From Porphyromonadaceae bacterium UBA7332 (GTDB lineage: Bacteria; Bacteroidota; Bacteroidia; Bacteroidales; UBA7332): a DNA stretch of 11,971 nt. A program made the translations under genes and the position numbers. Where the stretch lies: contig DKPO01000004.1 of the NCBI GenBank assembly GCA_002471225.1, forward strand, positions 20,985-32,955, read 5' to 3'. Under the pieces are notes generated by a model, which had not been told where the DNA came from, did not search any database, and was given only the letters and a program-made list of their open reading frames with translations. Of the stretch, positions 7,038-11,971 are shown piece by piece. Within the stretch, counting starts at the first letter, position 1; the number at the start of each line of letters is the position of its first letter.

Positions 7038-7045
7038 CAAAGATA
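7038..7045 (-). promoter_or_regulatory. -7 promoter element for rpoN
   Basis: On the minus strand TATCTTTG matches TAnnTTTG exactly and ends 30 bases before the ATG at 7007. The -33 element is weak (TTTC, spacer 17, at about 7066-7063) and overlaps the -33 element of the divergent pldA promoter. Confidence 0.5.
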
Positions 7046-7059
7046 ACCGAAAGTTTAGA

Positions 7060-7089
7060 TTTGAAAAAAGATTATATTGATTACTTTTG
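7060..7089 (+). promoter_or_regulatory. Candidate promoter for pldA
   Basis: TTTG at 7060-7063, an 18-base spacer, then TACTTTTG at 7082-7089, which matches both Bacteroidota elements. Transcription would begin near 7096, leaving an unusually long leader of about 85 bases before the ATG. The leader contains a small hairpin, AACAA-CGAA-TTGTT, at 7100-7113. Confidence 0.5.
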
Positions 7090-7181
7090 CTTTCGTAACA
7101 ACAACGAATTGTTTTAAAGAAAAACAAAGTCAGATGTGAGAATGTTATAAATCCATGTATAAATTTTAATTATAAAGGATA

Positions 7182-8102
7182 ATGCACTTCGTTCAGCTTA
7201 GAAAATTACTTCTTATTTTACTCTGCCTAATAGGAGTAACACTGCAGGCCCAGACTCTTAATGAGCAATTTAACCAAAGAGACAAGGAAGAAAAACGACA
7301 AAAAGAATTTGCCCGTAAGTTATTTAAAGACCTTAGACGCGGACAGGTTGTCGAAAGTCCCGATACGATTCGCTACTTACTCGACCGGCTTCCCTCTTTT
7401 TCTATTTATAAAGATAACTATATCTGCACAGGTTTTGATGCAGGTCACCGGATTTCTGCAAACTCGGCAGATGCATTATTCCAATTAAGTTTTAAACAAC
7501 GCGTGACAAAGAGTAAATTACCCTGGAATACTCACTTATTTATAACATATACCCAATTAGCTTTCTGGGACATATACAAAAAATCAGCACCTTTTAATGA
7601 GTTAAATTATAATCCAACTCTCGCTCTTGGTAAATATTTTATTCATAATAACCGGTTGATTGGCTATGGTACATTCCAGTTTGAACACCAATCAAATGGA
7701 CTGGACAGTATTGATTCCCGGGATTTAAATATGATCACAGCATCATTCACTCACTTATATAACGATAATATACATTGGTATGCCAAAGTCACTGCGCCTA
7801 TTGTACTAGGGCTATATTCTAAAGATATATTCAGATATCGGGGATACGTCAAGGTAGGAGGAGATTTCAGATCATCCAATGATAAATTCAGATCCTCTTT
7901 TATGCTTGAGAAAAGAGGACGATGGGACTTCGGATTTAACTTTCAACTCGAATTAGCATATAAAATAGGTAATCTGGACAATATATATGCATATGCCCAG
8001 TACTATTCGGGGTATGCTCAGGGTATTCTCAATTATAAACAATTGCAGAATTACATTCGGGTAGGGATAGTTCTTAAACAAGATTTTATTACTTTCCACT
8101 AA
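7182..8102 (+). CDS. pldA: Outer-membrane phospholipase A (OMPLA)
   Basis: OMPLA is a calcium-dependent beta-barrel enzyme that hydrolyses phospholipids in the outer leaflet of the outer membrane. Residues 1-23 form a signal peptide, with likely cleavage at LQA|Q. The catalytic set is conserved: FEHQSNG places His169 and Ser171 two residues apart, and Asn183 lies 12 residues after the serine, the same spacing as His142, Ser144 and Asn156 in the E. coli enzyme. YNPTLALGK (143-151) matches the strand before the active site, and the C-terminal YYSGYAQG and NYIRVGIVL strands match the family end. Residues 25-60 are a highly charged extension rich in K, R and E. An AAAGGA stretch lies just before the ATG at 7182. 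Divergent from rpoN; a perfect terminator follows. Confidence 0.92.
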   Translation: MHFVQLRKLLLILLCLIGVTLQAQTLNEQFNQRDKEEKRQKEFARKLFKDLRRGQVVESPDTIRYLLDRLPSFSIYKDNYICTGFDAGHRISANSADALFQLSFKQRVTKSKLPWNTHLFITYTQLAFWDIYKKSAPFNELNYNPTLALGKYFIHNNRLIGYGTFQFEHQSNGLDSIDSRDLNMITASFTHLYNDNIHWYAKVTAPIVLGLYSKDIFRYRGYVKVGGDFRSSNDKFRSSFMLEKRGRWDFGFNFQLELAYKIGNLDNIYAYAQYYSGYAQGILNYKQLQNYIRVGIVLKQDFITFH

Positions 8103-8115
8103 TCTCATATTCAAG

Positions 8116-8155
8116 AACAGGATTTAATAGTTCAGCTATTAAATCCTGTTTTTTT
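8116..8155 (+). terminator. Strong intrinsic terminator after pldA
   Basis: A perfect 15-base stem, AACAGGATTTAATAG (8116-8130) with its complement at 8136-8150, closes a 5-base loop (TTCAG) and ends in a run of seven T. It begins 13 bases after the pldA stop codon and isolates pldA from the downstream sulfur genes. Confidence 0.93.
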
Positions 8156-8182
8156 ATTTGTACCCTATTGCATAACACTTTT

Positions 8183-8204
8183 GATCCTGTTCTATAACAG
8201 TATC
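8183..8204. promoter_or_regulatory. Short inverted repeat upstream of the DUF6132/sulfur unit
   Basis: GAT-C-CTGTT and AACAG-T-ATC form an inverted repeat around CTAT, with eight of nine positions paired. It lacks a T-run, so it is not a terminator. It lies 31 bases upstream of a weak -7-like element and could be an operator; no regulator is known from the window. Confidence 0.25.
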
Positions 8205-8234
8205 TGAACATCCCGATAAGCCATAAAAAGCTCG

Positions 8235-8242
8235 TTAATTTG
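8235..8242 (+). promoter_or_regulatory. Weak -7-like element for the DUF6132/sulfur unit
   Basis: TTAATTTG differs from TAnnTTTG by one base and ends 36 bases before the ATG at 8279. No TTTG lies at the right distance upstream. A promoter must exist here because a strong terminator precedes, but this element is only a candidate. Confidence 0.25.
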
Positions 8243-8278
8243 CGATACGTAAATGAATCACTAAAATCACTTTGAAAG

Positions 8279-8494
8279 ATGAGAGATTTCATAAAGAACT
8301 ATCTTTTACAAATAGTTGTTTCGATTGCAGGAGCTGTCGGAGGATATATCTATTGGCTAAAAGTCGGATGCCTGTCCGGAACCTGTCCTCTACAGTCAAA
8401 CTGGTATCTAACTGCCATTTGGGGCGCAGTAATAGCAAATTTACTATTAAGTATTTTGAAAGATAGTTGGAATAAACCAGGTAAAAAGAAATAA
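8279..8494 (+). CDS. Small DUF6132-like membrane protein
   Basis: A 71-residue protein with two membrane helices (about 9-28 and 43-60) joined by a loop VGCLSGTCPLQSN that carries Cys31 and Cys36. The G-rich first helix and CxSGTCP loop are what I associate with DUF6132. The lysine-rich C-terminus (KDSWNKPGKKK) and basic N-terminus suggest both ends face the cytoplasm, which would put the two cysteines in the periplasm (inference). It ends 13 bases before the CoA-disulfide reductase fusion on the same strand, so the two are probably one transcript. A thiol or sulfur-handling role at the membrane would fit but is not shown. An alternative frame starting at 8272 lacks these features. Confidence 0.8.
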   Translation: MRDFIKNYLLQIVVSIAGAVGGYIYWLKVGCLSGTCPLQSNWYLTAIWGAVIANLLLSILKDSWNKPGKKK

Positions 8495-8507
8495 TAAAAC
8501 ATACGAT

Positions 8508-10961
8508 ATGAAATACATCATTATTGGTGGTGTTGCAGGAGGAGCTTCTGCAGCTGCACGCTTAAGAAGAATGGATGAACATGCCGAAATTATAATGTTC
8601 GAAAAAGGGGATTATATCTCTTATGCAAATTGTGGACTTCCATATTATATCGGTGATACAATCAATGAACGAGAAGCTTTATTTCTGCAAACCCCTCAGA
8701 GCTTCTCAGCACGCTTTAATATCAGTGTAAAAGTCGGTCATGAAGTACTTTCTATTAACCCGACAACGAAAACTGTTTCAGTAAAAAATATCAAAGACGA
8801 TAATATATTTGATTGCAGTTATGATAAACTGATTTTATCTCCGGGTGCAGAACCCGTTAAGCCTCCGATCACCGGTATTGATACGAAGGGAATTTTCACA
8901 TTGAGAAATGTTCCGGATACAGATAAGATTAAAAACTATCTGACTGAAAATAAGATAAAAAGAGCGGTTGTAGTTGGCGCGGGATTCATTGGGTTGGAAA
9001 TGGCTGAAAACTTACATGATTTAGGAATAGAGGTTTCAATCATCGAGCGTGTCAATCAGGTAATGGCTCCACTGGACTATACAATGGCAACTCTTATTCA
9101 TCAACATTTAATCAGTAAAAACATCGGCTTATATTTAGGTGAAGCTGTGAATAGTTTCTCTAAGGTCGGAGAACAGATACGCATATCAATGGAAAGTGGC
9201 AAAACGCTGGACACAGACATGGTTATTCTGTCTATCGGTGTCAGACCTGATACAAAGTTAGCTGTTTCCGGGAACCTTTCTATTGGTGAAAGCGGAGGGA
9301 TTCGTGTGAATGAATATATGCAAACTTCGGATGAAAATATTTATGCCGTAGGTGATGCTGTTGAATTTCCTAATTTTCTTACAGGTAAACCATTTATGAA
9401 TTATCTGGCCGGACCGGCGAATAAACAAGCCAGAATTGCAGCTGATAATATTGTAGAGGGCAATAAGCATATATATAAAGGATCTATAGCTACAGCTATT
9501 GCTAAGGTATTTGACCTGACTGTTGCATCGACAGGCATGGCTGCCAAAAACCTTGATCGTCTAAATATACCTTATATCGAAAGTATTACTCATTCCGGAT
9601 CACATGCTGGTTATTACCCGGGATCTAAGCAAATGAGCATAAAGATCGTTTACGATAAAGAAGGTAAGCTCTGGGGGGCACAAATCGTCGGCTTTGATGG
9701 CGTAGATAAACGAATTGATATGTTTGCGACAGTCTTGGCTAATAAAGGAAACATTACTGACCTGACAGAAATAGAGCATGCGTATGCACCACCATACTCT
9801 TCAGCCAAAGATCCGGTAAATATGGCAGGATTTGTTGCAGAGAACATATTGACTAACAAAACAAAGATTATTTCATGGAGTGATTTAGAATCTCAAAGGA
9901 ATGATACAGATGCCTGTTTGATAGATGTTCGTACCTACCAGGAGTTTAGACTTTCTCATATTCCAAATGCTAAAAATATACCATTAGATGAATTGCGGAA
10001 TCATTTGAATGAAATACCACGTGATAAAAAAATATTCATCTATTGCGCTATTGGACTTCGGGGATATATCGGATCACGAATCCTACTTCAAAACGGATTT
10101 GATAATGTATATAACCTGAATGGTGGTTTTAAAACTTACGAAAATGCTATTAAGCCACAAAACAATGTTCCTAAAAAACAATCTAAAGATATAGAGTTGG
10201 AACATATTGAATCAATTCCAGCTATTAACACGGCAAAAATGATTCAGGTTGATGCATGTGGGTTGCAATGCCCCGGGCCTATTCTGAAATTGAAAAAAAG
10301 TATTGAGAATATATCCGATGGGGATAGAATAGAAATATCATCCAGTGATGGAGGTTTCTTTGCCGATGCTCAATCGTGGGCCAAGATGACTGGGAATAAA
10401 GTTATTGATATCAAACAAGAAAAAGGTATTGTCAAAGCTATTATTGAAAAAAGTCCGGAACAATGTCCTTTAGAAAATAACCATCAGACAAAGAATGGAA
10501 AAACACTGGTTGTATTTAGTAATGATCTGGATAAAGCTTTAGCATCGTTCATCATCGCAAACGGGGCTGCAGCCGCAGGAAAAAAAGTAACCATGTTTTT
10601 CACCTTTTGGGGACTAAGTATCCTGAAAAAGAAAAATCCAGACAAATGTAAAAGAAGTATATTAGACAAAATGTTTGGTATGATGCTTCCTAAAAGCTCT
10701 AAATCTCTGCCTTTGTCTCAATGGAATATGCTTGGAATAGGATCTATAATGATGAGAAAAGTCATGGCTTCCAAACAAGTAGATTCTCTGGAGTCTCTTA
10801 TGCAACAAGCCCTGGATAGTGGCGTAGAAATCATTGCCTGCAAAATGTCTATGGATGTGATGGGTATAAAAGAAACAGATCTAATAGATGGTATTAATTA
10901 CGGTGGTGTAGCCAATTATATAGAAAGAACAGATAATGCGACTATGAACCTCTTTGTATAA
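8508..10961 (+). CDS. CoA-disulfide reductase/rhodanese/TusA/DsrE-like fusion
   Basis: An 817-residue cytoplasmic protein with four domains. Residues 1-445 are a CoA-disulfide or persulfide reductase: FAD motif GGVAGGASAAARLRR (7-21), single redox Cys42 in YANCGLPYYIG, NAD(P)H motif GAGFIGLEMAE (157-167), a second FAD motif YAVGDAVEF (279-287), and a dimerisation domain with conserved tyrosines near 369 and 426. Residues about 455-545 are a rhodanese with Cys513 in CAIGLR. Residues about 578-648 are TusA-like with CGLQCPGP (Cys584, Cys588). Residues 663-817 are a DsrE/DsrF-like (DsrE2 type) domain with Cys778 in ACKMSMDVMGI. All candidate sulfur-carrying cysteines are intact, so sulfane sulfur could pass along one chain and be reduced by NAD(P)H. 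Related fusions occur in Bacteroidota; the exact substrate is unknown. It follows the DUF6132 gene by 13 bases. Confidence 0.93.
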   Translation: MKYIIIGGVAGGASAAARLRRMDEHAEIIMFEKGDYISYANCGLPYYIGDTINEREALFLQTPQSFSARFNISVKVGHEVLSINPTTKTVSVKNIKDDNIFDCSYDKLILSPGAEPVKPPITGIDTKGIFTLRNVPDTDKIKNYLTENKIKRAVVVGAGFIGLEMAENLHDLGIEVSIIERVNQVMAPLDYTMATLIHQHLISKNIGLYLGEAVNSFSKVGEQIRISMESGKTLDTDMVILSIGVRPDTKLAVSGNLSIGESGGIRVNEYMQTSDENIYAVGDAVEFPNFLTGKPFMNYLAGPANKQARIAADNIVEGNKHIYKGSIATAIAKVFDLTVASTGMAAKNLDRLNIPYIESITHSGSHAGYYPGSKQMSIKIVYDKEGKLWGAQIVGFDGVDKRIDMFATVLANKGNITDLTEIEHAYAPPYSSAKDPVNMAGFVAENILTNKTKIISWSDLESQRNDTDACLIDVRTYQEFRLSHIPNAKNIPLDELRNHLNEIPRDKKIFIYCAIGLRGYIGSRILLQNGFDNVYNLNGGFKTYENAIKPQNNVPKKQSKDIELEHIESIPAINTAKMIQVDACGLQCPGPILKLKKSIENISDGDRIEISSSDGGFFADAQSWAKMTGNKVIDIKQEKGIVKAIIEKSPEQCPLENNHQTKNGKTLVVFSNDLDKALASFIIANGAAAAGKKVTMFFTFWGLSILKKKNPDKCKRSILDKMFGMMLPKSSKSLPLSQWNMLGIGSIMMRKVMASKQVDSLESLMQQALDSGVEIIACKMSMDVMGIKETDLIDGINYGGVANYIERTDNATMNLFV

Positions 10962-10969
10962 AGAGGTTC
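10946..10969 (+). other. Perfect hairpin spanning the stop codon of the sulfur fusion gene
   Basis: GAACCTCTTT (10946-10955) is fully complementary to AAAGAGGTTC (10960-10969) around a GTAT loop. The stop codon TAA (10959-10961) sits at the loop edge. No T-run follows, so it is not itself a terminator; it may protect the 3' end of the message or assist the terminator just downstream. Confidence 0.5.
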
Positions 10970-10977
10970 ATAAAAAC

Positions 10978-11007
10978 AAAAAAGGATCTCAAAAGAGATC
11001 CTTTTTT
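10978..11007. terminator. Bidirectional intrinsic terminator between the sulfur fusion gene and tRNA-Gly
   Basis: GGATCTC (10984-10990) pairs with GAGATCC (10995-11001) around AAAA, extended by six A-T pairs. T-runs lie on both sides, so it can end plus-strand transcripts from the fusion gene and minus-strand transcripts of the tRNA, whose 3' end lies five bases away at 11012. Confidence 0.88.
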
Positions 11008-11011
11008 ATTG

Positions 11012-11084
11012 AGCGGAAGACGGGACTCGAACCCGCGACCCTAACCTTGGCAAGGTTATGCTCTACCAACTGAGCTACTTCCGC
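11012..11084 (-). tRNA. tRNA-Gly (anticodon GCC)
   Basis: On the minus strand the 73-base gene begins GCGGAAG and its acceptor stem closes with CTTCCGC plus discriminator T. The D-arm (AGCTCAGTTGGTAGAGC), the anticodon arm AACCTT-GCC-AAGGTT (anticodon at 11051-11049) and the T-arm with GGTTCGAGTCC are all regular. The 3' CCA is not encoded and must be added after transcription. It decodes GGC and GGU codons. It is a single gene with its own promoter and a shared terminator. Confidence 0.97.
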
Positions 11085-11104
11085 ATTGCTGTTTTATTAC
11101 AGTA

Positions 11105-11135
11105 CAAAGATAGAGCTTTTTGATAAAAGTGCAAA
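11105..11135 (-). promoter_or_regulatory. Promoter of tRNA-Gly
   Basis: On the minus strand TTTG (11135-11132) is followed after exactly 19 bases by TATCTTTG (11112-11105), a full match to the Bacteroidota consensus TTTG-N19-21-TAnnTTTG. Its end lies 20 bases before the tRNA. This is the clearest promoter in the window and supports the phylum assignment. A small GTGC/GCAC inverted repeat overlaps the -33 element. Confidence 0.75.
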
Positions 11136-11280
11136 AGAGCACATTCTATTTTTTGTTAAAAGTGTTATTTCCGAAAGAGTTTAAATCAACCCGTTCCATG
11201 ACTAGTAAAAAATAAAACTGAAAGTGAAGTATTTATCAAAATAATGACACTAAATCTTTTTCTATTATTATTCTGTTAAT

Positions 11281-11288
11281 TACCTTTG
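11281..11288 (+). promoter_or_regulatory. -7 promoter element for the small-protein/tadA unit
   Basis: TACCTTTG is an exact TAnnTTTG and ends only 7 bases before the ATG at 11296. Transcription would start at or next to the ATG, implying a leaderless or nearly leaderless message. Upstream, TTTC at 11259-11262 (spacer 18) is a poor -33 element. Confidence 0.45.
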
Positions 11289-11295
11289 CATTCCG

Positions 11296-11526
11296 ATGAA
11301 AAAAGAGTTAAGCATAAAAAAACGAAATAAAAAGGATCTGGACAGACCCAATAAATTACTCCTTACATTTAGCGATAAGGAGTATGCTATGTTATGCGAA
11401 CACTTAAACAAACATCGTATTCAGAACAAATCAAGATGGGCTAGAGAAACTATATTATCTATCCTTTGGAAAAAGTTAGAAGATAATTATCCCAGCCTTT
11501 TCGATGATATAGAAATGAGACAATAG
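11296..11526 (+). CDS. Small basic protein, putative ribbon-helix-helix fold
   Basis: I do not recognise a named family. The 76-residue protein has a very basic N-terminus (KKELSIKKRNKKDLDR), then a pattern like a ribbon-helix-helix or MobC-type DNA-binding domain: strand KLLLTFS (20-26), helix DKEYAMLCEHLNKHR (27-41), turn QNKS, helix RWARETILSILWKKLEDN (47-64). It ends two bases before tadA and is probably cotranscribed and translationally coupled with it. A role as a local regulator or nucleic-acid-binding partner is possible but not shown. There is no relaxase or other mobilisation gene nearby, which argues against a true plasmid MobC. The 211 bases between the tRNA and this gene hold only promoters. 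Confidence 0.65.
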   Translation: MKKELSIKKRNKKDLDRPNKLLLTFSDKEYAMLCEHLNKHRIQNKSRWARETILSILWKKLEDNYPSLFDDIEMRQ

Positions 11527-11528
11527 AT

Positions 11529-11963
11529 ATGTTTAACGACGAATATTTTATGAAACAGGCGCTTGTTGAAGCGCAAAAAGCATTAGATAAAAATGAAGTG
11601 CCGATTGGAGCAGTTATTGTTTGTCGTGATCGTATTATTGCACGGTCTCATAATTTGACTGAAGCATTAAATGATGTTACTGCACATGCTGAAATGCAAG
11701 CCATAACGGCAGCTGCGAATGTACTGGGAGGTAAATATCTGATTGATTGCACACTATATGTGACCGTTGAACCTTGCCCAATGTGTGCCGGTGCTCTTGC
11801 CTGGTCGCAGATAACTAAAGTTGTATATGGGTGTAAAGATGATAAACGGGGAAGTCATAAATTCTCTCCGAATTTGTATCATCCTAAGACGACTATTTGC
11901 GGAGGAATCCTGGAGCAGGAATCTGCTGATCTTATGAAATCATTTTTTAAAAATAAACGATAA
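11529..11963 (+). CDS. tadA: tRNA-specific adenosine deaminase TadA
   Basis: TadA deaminates the wobble adenosine of tRNA-Arg(ACG) to inosine. The 144-residue protein has the zinc deaminase motifs: HAE at 53-55 (His53 zinc ligand, Glu55 proton shuttle) and PCPMC at 82-86 (Cys83 and Cys86 zinc ligands). The NEVPIGAVIV start and the TAHAEMQAI context are typical of TadA rather than cytidine or guanine deaminases. The frame is complete and ends 8 bases before the window edge. Translation begins two bases after the small basic protein's stop codon, and no separate promoter fits, so it depends on the upstream gene's transcript. Confidence 0.94.
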   Translation: MFNDEYFMKQALVEAQKALDKNEVPIGAVIVCRDRIIARSHNLTEALNDVTAHAEMQAITAAANVLGGKYLIDCTLYVTVEPCPMCAGALAWSQITKVVYGCKDDKRGSHKFSPNLYHPKTTICGGILEQESADLMKSFFKNKR

Positions 11964-11971
11964 AAGGGGAG

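Noticed and set aside
7008..7127. 40-residue N-terminal extension of RpoN
   Set aside because: The extension has no family similarity, contains the likely promoter of the gene, and the known region I begins right after the ATG at 7007.
7008..7181. Sigma-54 (-24/-12) promoter near rpoN
   Set aside because: No TGGC-N8-TGC pattern was found in this or other intergenic regions; the visible elements are of the Bacteroidota housekeeping type.
8089..8292. Minus-strand frame between pldA and the DUF6132 gene
   Set aside because: It runs through a perfect intrinsic terminator and intergenic sequence, and has no family features.
9258..9859. Minus-strand frames inside the sulfur fusion gene
   Set aside because: They are antisense shadows of a protein whose domains are complete and unbroken.
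11012..11084. tRNA-Gly as an integration site for a mobile element
   Set aside because: No repeat of the tRNA 3' end and no integrase gene is seen in the window.
11296..11526. Plasmid mobilisation protein MobC and thus an integrated element
   Set aside because: Only a weak ribbon-helix-helix pattern is shared; there is no relaxase, integrase, attachment repeat or compositional break, and the gene is packed against the core gene tadA.

Overview
The window looks like a chromosomal segment of a Bacteroidota bacterium, most likely order Bacteroidales; I cannot name the genus. The base composition is AT-rich. Five intergenic positions carry the Bacteroidota -7 promoter element (TAnnTTTG), or that element with one base changed, and Shine-Dalgarno sequences are mostly absent. 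The gene pairings (recF with a DUF721 gene, paired HU genes, rpoN with a sigma-54 box but no local activator) also fit. I see no phage, insertion sequence, CRISPR array or clear sign of horizontal transfer, so this reads as a core region with some lineage-specific genes.

Layout from left to right. (1) Positions 1-1467, minus strand: a small HU-family protein overlapping by 11 bases a second protein that carries an HU domain, one membrane helix and a LysM-like domain. A weak hairpin terminator and three exact-period 22-base repeats lie beyond it at the window edge. (2) Positions 1605-2991, plus strand: recF and a DUF721 (DciA-like) gene one base apart, divergent from the HU pair across a shared promoter region with a long-spaced inverted repeat. 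(3) Positions 3006-3761, minus: a secreted alpha/beta hydrolase. (4) Positions 7007-3924, minus: a compact unit rpoN, PAP2-like membrane protein, purE, sufE, with gaps of 19, 30 and 41 bases, ending in a strong terminator. (5) Positions 7182-8102, plus: an outer-membrane phospholipase A (pldA) divergent from rpoN, followed by a perfect 15-bp terminator. (6) Positions 8279-10961, plus: a small two-helix DUF6132 membrane protein and an 817-residue fusion of CoA-disulfide reductase, rhodanese, TusA and DsrE-like domains, apparently a sulfane-sulfur relay in one chain. (7) A minus-strand tRNA-Gly(GCC) with the best promoter in the window. (8) Positions 11296-11963, plus: a small putative ribbon-helix-helix protein two bases ahead of tadA.

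Four of the likely start codons differ from the longest open frame. For rpoN the choice is supported by the position of a -7 element, for sufE by the alignment of its catalytic cysteine, and for the hydrolase by its signal peptide. For the PAP2-like gene the choice removes an overlap with rpoN.

The two most interesting items are the HU-membrane-LysM protein, whose layout would let one polypeptide touch both DNA and the cell wall, and the four-domain sulfur-transfer fusion with its small cysteine-bearing membrane neighbour. Neither domain set is new in itself; the physiological roles are, as far as I know, not settled.
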